DNA of 56,873 nucleotides from CAYXDO01 sp964463485 (GTDB lineage Bacteria > Myxococcota > Kuafuiibacteriia > Kuafuiibacteriales > Kuafuiibacteriaceae): NCBI GenBank assembly GCA_964463485.1, contig CAYXDO010000066.1:1-56873 (forward strand), in the 5' to 3' direction. Position numbers and translations under genes: made by a program. The notes under the pieces are model-generated. The model saw only the letters and a program-made list of their open reading frames with translations, was not told the DNA's origin and made no database searches. Below, one piece after another: positions 8,493-17,184 of this stretch (position 1 is the stretch's first letter; each line of letters starts with the position of its first letter).

Positions 8493-9830
8493 ATGATTCG
8501 GTTCCTGCAAAAAGGCGCTGACGGCCCGCCGATCGCGGATGCGGATCTGATCTCCAAGTCCTTCGTACGAAATCGAGCTCGAGTGCTCACGTCGCTCACG
8601 CTGATTTACGGCTTCTATTACACCTGCCGGATTGGTTTTTCGGTCGTCAAAAAGCCGCTGATCGACGCGGGCGTGTTCGATGCGAGCCAGCTCGGAAAAA
8701 TCGGCGCGTGCCTGCTGGCGGCATACTCGATTGGCAAGCTCGTGAATGGGTCGGCAGCAGACCGAGTCAACGTCGCCCGCTTCATTCCGCTCGGCCTCTT
8801 GCTTTCGGCGGGTATGAATTTGCTGATGGGAGGCACCACCGTCTTCCTGCTCGCGTGCGTGCTCTGGTTCTTGAATGGGCTCTTCCAGGGGGTCGGAGCC
8901 ACCGCGAGCGTCGTCAGCCTCACTCACTGGTTCACCGGCGCCGAGCGCGGCCGAGCCTACGGAACCTGGAGCGCCGCCCACTCCATCGGCGAGGGCATCA
9001 CGTTCCTGATCACCGCTCACCTCGTGAGCTTGGCCGGCTGGCGGGCCGGCTTCATCGCTCCGGGCCTGCTGTGCATCGGCGTCGCGCTGGGCGGGTTCGT
9101 GGTGCTCAGAGATCGGCCCCAAGTGTACGGGTTGCCTTCGGTCAAAGAATGGAAAGGTGAGTCCGGGGAGCTTCACCATCTGGCCGACCGAGCGGAGATC
9201 CGGGCCGCGCAACTCGCCGTGTGGAAGTCTCCGGTGATCTGGGTCTGCGGACTCTCTTCGGCGCTCATGTACGTGACGAGGTACGCGGTGAACAACTGGG
9301 GCGTGCTGTACTTACAGGAGGAGCGCGGCTACTCGATCGTCGAGGCCGGCGCGATCGTCGGTGTGAATACGATCGCCGGCTTCGTCGGCTCGGTCGCCTA
9401 TGGGTTCATCTCCGACAAGCTCTTCTCGGCTCGCCGCCCGCCCGTGACCCTCATCTACGGGATCATCGAAGTCCTGTCGCTCGTCGTGATCTTCTTCGGC
9501 CCGAGAGACACCGCACTCCTGACCATCGCCTTCATGGCTTATGGGTTCACGCTGTCGGGGCTCCTCGCGGTGCTCGGGGGTTTGTTTGCCGTGGACCTCA
9601 CACCCAAGAAAGCCGCAGGCATGGCGATGGGCTTCATGGGTTTCATTTCGTACGCCGGAGCCGTGCTTCAGGAGCTCGTCTCCGGAGAGCTCATCCACGC
9701 GGGCACGACGATCGCCGCGAATGGATCCAAACACGTCGATTTCTCCACCGCCATCGCCGTGTGGCTGGGTTCGAGCGTCCTGTCGATGCTTCTGGCGGCC
9801 ACCCTCTGGAACGCCAAACCGGTAGACTGA
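8493..9830 (+). CDS. MFS transporter, organophosphate:phosphate antiporter (GlpT/UhpC-like) family
   Basis: 445 residues with about 12 hydrophobic segments. YGFYYTCRIGFSVVKKPLID in the first helix region resembles the conserved Tyr-Tyr-x-x-Arg segment of GlpT, UhpT and UhpC, and GTWSAAHSIGEGITF and AAGMAMGFMGFISYAGA resemble other parts of this family, whose members exchange glycerol-3-phosphate or hexose-6-phosphate for phosphate across the inner membrane. Substrate cannot be assigned. The ATG at 8493 (MIRFLQKG) is preferred; ATGs at 8481 and 8445 are in the same frame but add uncharacteristic residues. It is transcribed away from the lipoprotein gene on the other strand and converges with the TrhA gene. 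Confidence 0.8.
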   Translation: MIRFLQKGADGPPIADADLISKSFVRNRARVLTSLTLIYGFYYTCRIGFSVVKKPLIDAGVFDASQLGKIGACLLAAYSIGKLVNGSAADRVNVARFIPLGLLLSAGMNLLMGGTTVFLLACVLWFLNGLFQGVGATASVVSLTHWFTGAERGRAYGTWSAAHSIGEGITFLITAHLVSLAGWRAGFIAPGLLCIGVALGGFVVLRDRPQVYGLPSVKEWKGESGELHHLADRAEIRAAQLAVWKSPVIWVCGLSSALMYVTRYAVNNWGVLYLQEERGYSIVEAGAIVGVNTIAGFVGSVAYGFISDKLFSARRPPVTLIYGIIEVLSLVVIFFGPRDTALLTIAFMAYGFTLSGLLAVLGGLFAVDLTPKKAAGMAMGFMGFISYAGAVLQELVSGELIHAGTTIAANGSKHVDFSTAIAVWLGSSVLSMLLAATLWNAKPVD

Positions 9831-9839
9831 GTATACTCA
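9828..9839. repeat. 12-bp perfect palindrome at the transporter stop codon
   Basis: TGAGTATACTCA is self-complementary and includes the TGA of the transporter gene. It lies in the 37-base gap between convergent genes. Confidence 0.5.
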
Positions 9840-9846
9840 ACTCGTG

Positions 9847-9872
9847 CCGCGAGCTCAGGCCGCGAGCTCAGG
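9847..9872. repeat. 13-bp tandem direct repeat, two copies
   Basis: CCGCGAGCTCAGG at 9847-9859 and 9860-9872. The stop codon of the convergent minus-strand gene lies inside the second copy. It may help termination or be a recent slippage product. Confidence 0.6.
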
Positions 9873-10518
9873 CCGCGATCACATCGAGCGCCAGGGCGAC
9901 CGCCGCGAAGTGTGTCGCTGCCGCCAACACCACGAAGGAGTGAAAGATCTCGTGGTACCCAAACACGGTAGGCCACGGGTCAGGCCTCCGAAACGCGTAG
10001 GCGAGCGCGCCGAGTGAATACAAAGCACCTCCGGCCATCACGAGCAGAGTGACCGTCGGCCCTGCCGAGGCGTTGATCGACGGAAGGTACCCGACCACGA
10101 ACCAACCCATCGCCAAGGCCAAGCCGGCCACGAGGCCCTTCGGAGCGGAAATCCAAAAGAGCGCGCGCAGCGTTCCAAGCCCCGCGCACACCCACGCGAA
10201 CGCGAGCACGCGGTGGCTGTGCTCCGGCGGAAGGGTCATCGCGAGCGGAGTGTACGTTCCGGCGATGAGTACGAAGATCGCGGCGTGGTCGAGCCGCCGC
10301 ATCCTCTGACGAGCCCGCGCGGACCAATTCACCCGATGGTAGAGCGCGCTGATCCCGAGCAAGGCCACGAGGCTCAGCACGTACACGGCAGCTGCGAAAC
10401 GCGCGGCCGCGCGGTGCGATCCCGCGATCAGAAACGGTCCGGCAACGACCGCGAGGAAAAAGGAGAATTGATGCACCCGGCCTCGCAGGGATGGTTTTGC
10501 GGAAGCCGACTGGTCCAT
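9868..10518 (-). CDS. trhA: hemolysin III / TrhA (PAQR) family membrane protein
   Basis: 216 residues from the ATG at 10518 (a GTG at 10533 is in frame and directly adjoins GGAGG, too close to use it). Seven predicted transmembrane segments. Family signatures are clear: SALYHR after the second helix, DHAAIFVLIAGTYTP, and HEIFHSFVVLAAATHF near the C-terminus. These provide the conserved His residues that bind a metal in the PAQR fold. Bacterial members act in membrane-fluidity or energy homeostasis; the old hemolysin label is not good evidence of a toxin. Length matches the family. It is single, convergent with the transporter. Confidence 0.9.
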   Translation of the reverse strand: MDQSASAKPSLRGRVHQFSFFLAVVAGPFLIAGSHRAAARFAAAVYVLSLVALLGISALYHRVNWSARARQRMRRLDHAAIFVLIAGTYTPLAMTLPPEHSHRVLAFAWVCAGLGTLRALFWISAPKGLVAGLALAMGWFVVGYLPSINASAGPTVTLLVMAGGALYSLGALAYAFRRPDPWPTVFGYHEIFHSFVVLAAATHFAAVALALDVIAA

Positions 10519-10578
10519 GAGCCAATATCGCACCTCCGTGTCACGGTTTCATCACGAAGGCCCGCACCGCTCCGCACC

Positions 10579-11994
10579 CTACTGGTCGGGGCTGGAGAGC
10601 CCTGACTCACTCGCGGATAACTTCCCTGCCTCCTCGGACACCGTCAACCCACCCGCGCGCGCCTCACCCCCGGACAAAGTGAGTAGGCCGGGCTCGGCGC
10701 CGGGCAGCGCGTGACGCTCCTTGATGCGGTCGATCGCCATCGAGGCGGCTTCGCGCAGGCGGCCTGCAGACAAGCGACCCACCCGCGCCTTCAGCGCTTC
10801 GATCGACGCCGGCGAACCATACTGCGCCAAGCTCCGAGCCGCAGCCACGCGGGCCGCCAAATCATCGTGGTCGAGGTAACTCAGGACGTCGGGCTCGGCT
10901 CCGATCTTTCCAAAGCTCTCGATGAGCGTCGCGATCCCGGCCGGTTTCACGAGCGGAGCATAGTGCCGAAGCTCTCGGGCGGAAGTCTCGATCGAAGACT
11001 CAGCTCCGGTCGCCAAATATCCGGCGACCAGCTCGAGCAAGATCGAAGCCTGCACCCAACCGCTCGCGAGCTCGAACGAGTCGAGCAGGAGCCTCCTGGT
11101 GGGCGCTTCTTTGAATCCTCTGAGCAGCACCACGAACGCATGGTCCCGAACGTCAGCGTCCAGGCGCGGGTGAGTCACCACGTCCTTCAACATCTCCCGC
11201 GCGACCTCCGAGTCGTCCGAGCTCTCTGCGACCATCAACTTCAGAGCAGGCTCGCCCGAGGCCGCGGCGCTCGAGAGGGCACGCTTCGTCTCCTCGGCTC
11301 CGGCATGAGTAGCCATCAACACACTCAGACTCCGCTCCCTCACCGCCAGACTCGGATCCTCTCGCACGTTATTCTCCAGCAAAGCCTCGAGCGGACTCTC
11401 CAGGACGGCGCGCGCACCGACCTCGGCCAACGCTGGAAGCGCTCGCTCCAACGAACCTTCACCCAGCTCAGGCGCCGCGAGATCCAAAGTGACCCAGCCC
11501 TCAGACGAGCTCTCCGACGACCCGACCTCGAGCCTCACGCCCGCTTGCCGAATCGACTCCACCAGCGCACCCGGGATGAACGCGGTCGCCGCGACGTGAT
11601 CCGTGGACGCGGGGCCTTCCTTCGTGAAGACGGTGGATACGGTCCGTTGGGGCGACGCCGCCAGCCGCAGACGAGCTCTCAGCAAAATTCCGTCGTCGAG
11701 TTCGACCGACGCTTCGAGACCCCGGATCGCTCCAGCGTAGGACAGCCGTTTTGCATACCAAGGGCTCGTCCGAACCAACCCGAGTCGCTTGGCCGCCTGC
11801 TTCAAGACCGAACGCCCGGACTGGATCCGGCCGCGGCGCTTCAAGTGCCACACGACGGCCACCGCCCCCATGGCGGCGAAGCCAACAGGCACGCCGATCA
11901 CCAAGAGCGCCAGGAGCGCGGTCAGCACGGATCGAGCGTACCACACGGGGTCGGGCACGGCAGGCGGGTCGCTGAAGAAGGCCCCGAAACTCAT
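10579..11994 (-). CDS. membrane-anchored HEAT-like repeat protein
   Basis: 471 residues. A single transmembrane helix near residues 22-48 (VLTALLALLVIGVPVGFAAMGAVAVVW) is followed by Lys/Arg (HLKRRGR), so the large C-terminal part is probably cytoplasmic. From about residue 190 on, helical pairs with Ala/Leu spacing (LSVLMATHAGAEETKRALSSAA, DVRDHAFVVLLRGFKEAPTRRLLLDSF, VAAARSLAQYGSPASIEALKARV) look like HEAT or armadillo-type repeats, a protein-binding scaffold. The middle region (110-190) is strand-rich and unassigned. No Shine-Dalgarno is visible; the upstream DNA is a CGTGCCC repeat. Confidence 0.65.
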   Translation of the reverse strand: MSFGAFFSDPPAVPDPVWYARSVLTALLALLVIGVPVGFAAMGAVAVVWHLKRRGRIQSGRSVLKQAAKRLGLVRTSPWYAKRLSYAGAIRGLEASVELDDGILLRARLRLAASPQRTVSTVFTKEGPASTDHVAATAFIPGALVESIRQAGVRLEVGSSESSSEGWVTLDLAAPELGEGSLERALPALAEVGARAVLESPLEALLENNVREDPSLAVRERSLSVLMATHAGAEETKRALSSAAASGEPALKLMVAESSDDSEVAREMLKDVVTHPRLDADVRDHAFVVLLRGFKEAPTRRLLLDSFELASGWVQASILLELVAGYLATGAESSIETSARELRHYAPLVKPAGIATLIESFGKIGAEPDVLSYLDHDDLAARVAAARSLAQYGSPASIEALKARVGRLSAGRLREAASMAIDRIKERHALPGAEPGLLTLSGGEARAGGLTVSEEAGKLSASESGLSSPDQ

Positions 11995-11999
11995 GACGT

Positions 12000-12110
12000 G
12001 CCCGGCCCGTGCCGGTGCTCATGCCGTGCCCGTGCCCGTCCGTGCCCGTGCCCGATTCACCGGGCCCGAGCCCGTGCCCAATCCTCAGGATCGACTCGGA
12101 GCTCGAGGCC
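12000..12110. repeat. CGTGCC/CCGTGC low-complexity repeat
   Basis: Degenerate tandem repeats of the hexamer GTGCCC with insertions, between two minus-strand genes. It has the same unit as the larger arrays at 27.7-28.2 kb, so it is a dispersed simple repeat of this genome. Confidence 0.65.
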
Positions 12111-12112
12111 CT

Positions 12113-13201
12113 TCAGTCCTCATCCAGATCCTTCGCTCCGAGCCCCATGTGCCCCAAGCCTTTGCGCTGATCCCGCATCACACTCTGCACCCATCGAGTC
12201 ATCAGCGTCGGATCGAGGTCGATGAGATCGTGTTTCCATCCGTCGAAGAAGAAGTTGGCGTCGGTGAAGCTCCCCTTCTTCGTCTTCGCGTACGCGGCCT
12301 TCGCCATTCCGCCCGGCGAGACCACGTCGAGCGGCATGGACAGGAAGTGCACGTGCTCCAGGCCCTCGGCGACCGTCTCGAGGTCGAAGGTCTCCATGCC
12401 CAGGGTGAGTCGCGCGAACCCCTTTCGACACGCTTCACGCTGCTCCGTCGTGGTGAATACGTCGGGCGGGAACACGCCGAAGCTCAGCGCCGTCTCGGTG
12501 ATGCTGCGATATACGAACTGACCCATCGGATTCCATGGGTTCGTGAGCGCCGCGTGAAAAGCCGCTCGCATCGGATCGTGGAGCGACATGGACTTCGTGT
12601 AGGGCGCGACCAGCATGAGTTTTTGGAAGCGATCCGGGTGCGTCTGTTTGGCGAGCGCGGCGATTCCACCTCCGTAGGACAGCCCGAGCAGGTGAACAGG
12701 AGCCTTGACGCCCAAAGTGTCGAGCGTGGCCATGAGGACCGAGACCTGGTCCTTCGGATCGATGTCGTCTGCGAGCGACTGGCCACCGGTCTTTTCCAAA
12801 TCTCTCAAGAGCGTCTCGCCCTGCCCTAGGAGCGCCACCGAGACGAGCGTGTGCCCGTGCGTCTCGGTGAGTGTATCGATTTTTTTCGACCGACTCGCAG
12901 CTCCGTTGAGCCCGTCCAAGTAGACGATGGGTGGCCAATTCGATGGGTTCTTGCCGGGGCGTATCCGGACATGGACTTCTTCCCCAGTCGGCAGCGTAAT
13001 CAGGCCGTCGAAGGAGCCCTTGGTCGCGAGCGCTTCGTAGGGTCCCTTCGTTCTCACGACTGAGAACCCGGCGCCTTCGAGCGCAGCGGATCCCGCGGCG
13101 TCGCCGGAGTCGGGCGTCTCGCCCGCACGATGAACGTCCGCGAGGGCCCGACGACCTGCGGCGGCGTCGCGGGCTGGTGTGTTGCGCATCCGAACAGCCA
13201 T
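12113..13201 (-). CDS. alpha/beta hydrolase (paralogue of 13779-14882)
   Basis: 362 residues. The nucleophile elbow GLSYGGG (Gly-x-Ser-x-Gly) is at about residue 165-172. LGQGETLLRDL before it, and a late Asp (PLDVVSPGG) and His (DGWKHDLIDLDP), complete a plausible Ser-Asp-His triad. The same motifs in the same order are found in the gene two upstream (LTGQGETLVRDL, AGLSYGGA, KGKHDLV), so these are paralogues. The N-terminal 50 residues are Ala/Arg-rich and lack a signal peptide. It starts 3 bases after the stop of the preceding gene and is the last gene of a three-gene operon. The substrate is unknown; lipase, esterase and lactonase are all possible. Confidence 0.75.
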   Translation of the reverse strand: MAVRMRNTPARDAAAGRRALADVHRAGETPDSGDAAGSAALEGAGFSVVRTKGPYEALATKGSFDGLITLPTGEEVHVRIRPGKNPSNWPPIVYLDGLNGAASRSKKIDTLTETHGHTLVSVALLGQGETLLRDLEKTGGQSLADDIDPKDQVSVLMATLDTLGVKAPVHLLGLSYGGGIAALAKQTHPDRFQKLMLVAPYTKSMSLHDPMRAAFHAALTNPWNPMGQFVYRSITETALSFGVFPPDVFTTTEQREACRKGFARLTLGMETFDLETVAEGLEHVHFLSMPLDVVSPGGMAKAAYAKTKKGSFTDANFFFDGWKHDLIDLDPTLMTRWVQSVMRDQRKGLGHMGLGAKDLDED

Positions 13202-13204
13202 GAG

Positions 13205-13786
13205 TCAGCCCTCCACCTCGGCCCGGATCACGAGCCCTTGGCCGCCGAACGGGCTCTCCCAACTCAGCCGCTTGCCGTCGACCGTAGTTGCATTGTGAGA
13301 AGCCACCTTTGCGCTGACTTCGAGCTCGAACCGAACCGAGCCGCGCACCGCCGCGCCGGGCAGGTCAGGAGCCGCGCCAAGGATGGAGATCGACCGGCCC
13401 GCTCGCGTCACCGTGAAGCTCGCGAAGGGACGGATCGGGTCGCCGCCAGGCGCGGACGGGCTGAGTACCAAGTTCGGAACGACAGAGAGATCGTCGACCG
13501 AGAAGGACGTTCGCGACGTCACGACCAAGCCCTTGCGTTTGGCCTCGACAGCCACCAACCGCGCACCTGCCGGCAGCACCTTCGAGATCGTCTCCGAGAG
13601 CTCGTCGGCCTGCGCCTTGTGGACGACGTCGAGGTCTCGGCCCGCTCGATCTCGAACGGCCTGAAGCTCCGCTTCGTCGAGCGGAACGCCAGACTCGGCG
13701 TGACTCTGCCGAGCCATGCTCACGACGAGTGGATCTAGATCGACGGTCGTGGAGATCGAGACGACCGCGGGGACTCGCTCACTCAT
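13205..13786 (-). CDS. unknown beta-rich protein between paralogous hydrolases
   Basis: 193 residues. It has no signal peptide or transmembrane helix. It begins with a strand (VPAVVSISTTVDLDPLVV), followed by a helical stretch (residues 30-70), then predicted strands, and ends with DGKRLSWESPFGGQGLVIRAEVEG. The start-strand plus the Asp-Gly-Lys-x-Leu-x-Trp turn near the end recalls the LppM/DUF3153-type fold, but that is only a resemblance. Its ATG lies inside the last codons of the upstream hydrolase gene (8-base overlap), and its stop is 3 bases before the next hydrolase gene, so coupling with both is likely. Possibly an accessory or inhibitor of the hydrolases, by inference from context only. 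Confidence 0.6.
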   Translation of the reverse strand: MSERVPAVVSISTTVDLDPLVVSMARQSHAESGVPLDEAELQAVRDRAGRDLDVVHKAQADELSETISKVLPAGARLVAVEAKRKGLVVTSRTSFSVDDLSVVPNLVLSPSAPGGDPIRPFASFTVTRAGRSISILGAAPDLPGAAVRGSVRFELEVSAKVASHNATTVDGKRLSWESPFGGQGLVIRAEVEG

Positions 13787-14882
13787 TGGGCACCGCTACT
13801 CCTGCCACCGGGGTCGCCTTGATCTTCCCTTGCATGATCGTGGTCATCCACGCCGCGACGAACGCGGGATCGCCGCGAACGAGGTCATGCTTTCCTTTGT
13901 CCTGTTCCGGCGCGAAGAGGACGCTGCCGGTCTTCACTCCTTTGAGCGCCAGGACATTGCCCTCGGGCGACGAAGCGCCATCTTCGGGGACGATCAGGAA
14001 GTGGATGTCGGTCTGATCCTTCACGGCGTCCTTCAGCTCGAACTTCTCGAGCCCCATGGTGAGTCGGAAGAGTCCTTCGTGGAACGCGCCGGGATGTTTC
14101 TTGAAGACCTCGGGCTGGTAGTCGAAGGTCTTGGCGAGCGTCGACTTGGCCGCGGATCGATACCAACTCTCGCCGAACGGATTCCACGGATTGTTTCGCA
14201 TCATCTTGACCATCGGCTCGTTCTTGGCGGCGCTCTCGATGTAGGGCGCGACGAGCATGGCTTTCGAAAAACGCTCCGGCGCGAGCCTGCGGCAGTCCGC
14301 GGCGATCGCGCCGCCGTAGGAAAGTCCGGCGACGCTCACCTTCTTCTTGATGCCGAGCGCGTCGAGCGTCTCGAGCACCGTCTTCACTTGCTCCTCTGAG
14401 GAAATGTCGTGGTCGAGCGACTTGCCGCCCTTCTGCAGGTCGCGAACGAGCGTCTCCCCTTGGCCGGTCAAATAGACCTGGATGAAGGTCTGCCCCATCG
14501 CGCCCATGCCGTTCGCGAAGGCCGCGTTGCGTTCGTGACGCGCCGCGATCCCGTCGAGCATCACGATCGGCTCGTTCGACGCGGGCTTCTTGCCGAGCAC
14601 GACGTTCACATAGACCTCTTGTCCGCTCGCCGTGGTCACGTAGCCGGTGAAGTCACCGCGCGCCGCGAGCTTCGCGTAGGGGCCGGTCGGACGACCGACC
14701 GCGGGCAGCGCTTCGGCGCCCGCGCGGTGGGCCGGAGCGGCGGGGCGCGCGCCGTCGTTCGCGAACACATCGACCGGGCCTGCGTTGTTGGGCGCGTTGT
14801 TGGGCGCAGCTGGGATCGCTCCAGCTGGTTGAGCGGGTGCTTCGGCAGGCGCGGCGTGGGCGCGGGCTGGGCGAACGGCCAT
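13779..14882 (-). CDS. alpha/beta hydrolase (paralogue of 12113-13201)
   Basis: 367 residues. The N-terminal 70 residues are Ala/Pro-rich and low-complexity (PAEAPAQPAGAIPAAPNNAPNN) with no signal peptide. The core has the nucleophile elbow AGLSYGGA (Ser about residue 190), an oxyanion-side segment (LTGQGETLVRDL) and a C-terminal KGKHDLV that supplies the His. It is the first gene of the minus-strand operon with the unknown protein and the second hydrolase. The 8-base overlap with the next gene argues for coupled synthesis. The family is certain; substrate and cell location are not. Confidence 0.75.
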   Translation of the reverse strand: MAVRPARAHAAPAEAPAQPAGAIPAAPNNAPNNAGPVDVFANDGARPAAPAHRAGAEALPAVGRPTGPYAKLAARGDFTGYVTTASGQEVYVNVVLGKKPASNEPIVMLDGIAARHERNAAFANGMGAMGQTFIQVYLTGQGETLVRDLQKGGKSLDHDISSEEQVKTVLETLDALGIKKKVSVAGLSYGGAIAADCRRLAPERFSKAMLVAPYIESAAKNEPMVKMMRNNPWNPFGESWYRSAAKSTLAKTFDYQPEVFKKHPGAFHEGLFRLTMGLEKFELKDAVKDQTDIHFLIVPEDGASSPEGNVLALKGVKTGSVLFAPEQDKGKHDLVRGDPAFVAAWMTTIMQGKIKATPVAGVAVPNE

Positions 14883-15029
14883 GCCGTTTTATGCGACACC
14901 GACGTTCATTTCGCAAGGAGCTTCCGCTGAACTAGACCTCGGCATTTCCCGAGCGCTGATCGGATCTTATGTGGCTCGCCCGTAGTTCTCGCATTGACTC
15001 GAAAGTCCCCCAGCGCCTAGGGGTCGGGC
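14883..15029. other. divergent intergenic region
   Basis: About 150 bases between the divergent hydrolase operon and the esterase gene. It holds both promoters presumably, but I see no convincing -10/-35 pair or operator. Confidence 0.3.
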
Positions 15030-16223
15030 GTGAAATCAGGCCGCTTTGGAGCCCTCTCTCTGCCCCTCCTTCTCACCCTGTCCGCGTGCCAGGCTCCTGA
15101 CGGCTTTGGGGACTCACGCAGCGGCCTGTCGTCCGTCGCTGACTTCGGATCCAACCCTGGCCGGCTGAAAATGTACCACTCCGTGCCGGCGGGCCTGCCC
15201 GCGGGTCGACCGCTGGTAACTTTGCTCCATGGCTGCGGCGACACCGCTGACAACTTCGCGTCGGCCTGGGCCGAGTGGACCGAGCTCTCCGTAGCCCACC
15301 GCTTCGCGCTCCTGTTCCCCGAGCAGCAGCCGGAAAACAACGTTGGGGGGGTCTCTTGCTTCAACTGGTTCGAGTCGGGCAATCATGAGTCTGGGGAAGG
15401 CGAGAATCTCTCCATTCGGCAAATGGTCGAAGAGATGCAAAGCCAATTCTCGACCGACGCGAATCGAAGTTATGTGGTCGGTTTTTCTGCGGGAGGCGCC
15501 GCGGCGGTGAACGTGCTCGCGACCGAGCCCGCGCTGTTCGCTGCGGGCGTAGCGATCGCGGGCGTTCCTTTTCTCTGCGCGACCTCCATCTTCGACGCGT
15601 TCACGTGCTTGAGCGGCGCGATCACGAACACTCCGGAAGACTGGGCCGCCTTCGTCACGGACGTCGATCCGACCTACTCAGGCGCCCGACCCAGGCTGAG
15701 CACATGGCAGGGCGCGACGGACGGCGAAGTGGCCGAATCCAATCAGGCCGAGCTGATCGAACAATGGACCGCTCTTCACGGCATCGACGCCACGGCCGAC
15801 GCCACCGAGTCGATCCTCGGCGGCACGAGGACGGCTTACGCCGCTCTGAACGGCAGGGTGATGGTGGAGGCCTACTCCTTTGCCAACGTCGGTCACGAGA
15901 TCGAAGTGGGTTGGGCCAGCAAGATGGCCGAGTTTTTCGAGCTCACCGGAGCGTCACCCACCGACGCAGGCGTCCCCGTCGAGCTCGACGCCGGGTTCGA
16001 CGACTCCGGGTTCGGTGATTCGGGTGCCACGCCTGACGCAGCAGACTCACCAGACGCCACCGCCGTCGGGGACGCCCAGATCCGTGCCGACGCACGCGAC
16101 GGTGCTTCGATCTCCGAGCCGAAAGACTCCGGCTGCGGCTGCAGACACAGCTCGAGCAACTCACCCCTCGCGGCCCTCCTCGCTCTCTCGTTACTCATCC
16201 GCCGACGCTCATGGCGGGGGTGA
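15030..16223 (+). CDS. secreted PHB-depolymerase-family esterase with MYXO-CTERM tail
   Basis: 397 residues from GTG at 15030. It has a lipoprotein signal peptide (LPLLLTLSAC, Cys20). The catalytic domain matches the esterase/PHB depolymerase family: LLHGCGDTADNFA (oxyanion region), FNWF, nucleophile elbow GFSAGG, and a later Gly-His (NVGHEIEVGW). Such enzymes cleave polyester, feruloyl or other ester bonds outside the cell. After an Asp/Ala-rich linker (DAGFDDSGFGDSG, DADSPDATAV-like) the C-terminus is DSGCGCRHSSSNSPLAALLAL..RRRSWRG, a textbook MYXO-CTERM tripartite tail, which implies myxosortase processing and surface display. A lipobox plus MYXO-CTERM on one protein is notable. It is followed after 3 bases by a Rieske gene. 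Confidence 0.85.
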   Translation: MKSGRFGALSLPLLLTLSACQAPDGFGDSRSGLSSVADFGSNPGRLKMYHSVPAGLPAGRPLVTLLHGCGDTADNFASAWAEWTELSVAHRFALLFPEQQPENNVGGVSCFNWFESGNHESGEGENLSIRQMVEEMQSQFSTDANRSYVVGFSAGGAAAVNVLATEPALFAAGVAIAGVPFLCATSIFDAFTCLSGAITNTPEDWAAFVTDVDPTYSGARPRLSTWQGATDGEVAESNQAELIEQWTALHGIDATADATESILGGTRTAYAALNGRVMVEAYSFANVGHEIEVGWASKMAEFFELTGASPTDAGVPVELDAGFDDSGFGDSGATPDAADSPDATAVGDAQIRADARDGASISEPKDSGCGCRHSSSNSPLAALLALSLLIRRRSWRG

Positions 16224-16226
16224 CTC

Positions 16227-16532
16227 ATGGCGCACGTGATCGCGCGACTCTCGGAGCTCCAGGACGAGACGCCTGCGCGTGTGTCCACGCCTCGCGGCGT
16301 CTGCGCCGTCGTCCGGGTCGGGCGGGAGGTTCACGTGCTGGACGATACCTGCCCCCATCGAGGCGGGTCGCTCGGACAGGGCTCGTTCGAGGCCGGCGTG
16401 ATCGTGTGCCCGCTTCATCGCTGGGCGTTCCGGGTCGACACGGGGCGCGGCGTCGGGATCGCCGCGGCGACCTTCGTGGAGCGGTTTCCCGTCGAGGTCG
16501 TCGGCGACGAAGTGATCAGCGAGCTCGCGTGA
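16227..16532 (+). CDS. Rieske [2Fe-2S] ferredoxin-like protein
   Basis: 101 residues. The two cluster motifs CPHRG (C-x-H) and CPLHRW (C-x-x-H), 16 residues apart, are those of Rieske proteins, with Cys and His pairs ligating a 2Fe-2S cluster. There is no signal peptide, so it is cytoplasmic, resembling the small electron-transfer Rieske ferredoxins of dioxygenases and the NirD family. The partner is not in this window. Its start lies 3 bases after the esterase stop, suggesting one transcript, although no functional link is evident. Confidence 0.85.
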   Translation: MAHVIARLSELQDETPARVSTPRGVCAVVRVGREVHVLDDTCPHRGGSLGQGSFEAGVIVCPLHRWAFRVDTGRGVGIAAATFVERFPVEVVGDEVISELA

Positions 16533-16580
16533 ATCCTGCGTCTCGTTGACTCCCTCGCGTTCCCAGCCTCTACTCTGCGA

Positions 16581-17171
16581 ATGGAGGCACCAGCCAAACC
16601 TGGACATCCGGAGGTCTTCGACCTCCGCAAGCTCTCCCCGGACGGCGCCGAGCTCGACCAGCCGCTCGCCGCAGCCTGGCTCGACGCGGAGCTGAACGAC
16701 CCGGAGGGCAGCGACGACCTGACTCTGGTAGCCAAAGGCGACGGGCACCTGGCGCTGCGCCTCGAGTGGGTCGACCCGCTCGCGCAGCGGCTGACGCTGC
16801 GTTTGAAAGGCCACGCGACAGCCCAGCTCACCACGCACTGCGTGCGCTGCCTGGCCGACGTCGAAATCCCAATCGACGTGTCTCTGGACACGACGCTCAT
16901 GGCTGAAGACGAAATGCGGGAGGACGCAGGCGAGTTGGAGCTCTCCACGGAAGACCTCGAGGAGGTCACTTACAGGGACATGAGCGTCGACGTGCCGAGG
17001 ATGATCCGCGAGGCGGTCCTCCTCGAGCTCGACATGAATCCGACCTGTGAGGACGAGGAAGCGTGCGAGGCGCGAACTCAGGAGCTGATTTCGTCGGCGG
17101 TGCCCGCAGAGCCTGAAGCCGTCGATCCGCGCTGGGCGCCGCTCTTGGCGCTCAAACAAAAGGGAGCGTGA
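16581..17171 (+). CDS. yceD: YceD family protein (DUF177)
   Basis: 196 residues. The middle part (ATAQLTTHCVRCLADVEIPIDVSL) is the conserved DUF177 core with the Cys-x-x-Cys pair, followed by an acidic segment, YRDMSVDVPRMIREAVLLELDMNPTCEDEEAC and WAPLLALKQ, which match the family's C-terminal layout. Known YceD proteins affect 23S rRNA accumulation and normally precede rpmF (ribosomal protein L32) in one operon. Here the next gene is an opposite-strand lipoprotein 13 bases away and rpmF is absent. The N-terminal 25 residues are atypical, but the ATG at 16581 is the only good start. Confidence 0.8.
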   Translation: MEAPAKPGHPEVFDLRKLSPDGAELDQPLAAAWLDAELNDPEGSDDLTLVAKGDGHLALRLEWVDPLAQRLTLRLKGHATAQLTTHCVRCLADVEIPIDVSLDTTLMAEDEMREDAGELELSTEDLEEVTYRDMSVDVPRMIREAVLLELDMNPTCEDEEACEARTQELISSAVPAEPEAVDPRWAPLLALKQKGA

Positions 17172-17184
17172 CGGCCCTGGGATC

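Noticed and set aside
10711..12225. Plus-strand 504-codon frame
   Set aside because: Antisense to the HEAT-like membrane protein with clean helical repeats; the plus frame is His/Arg-rich.
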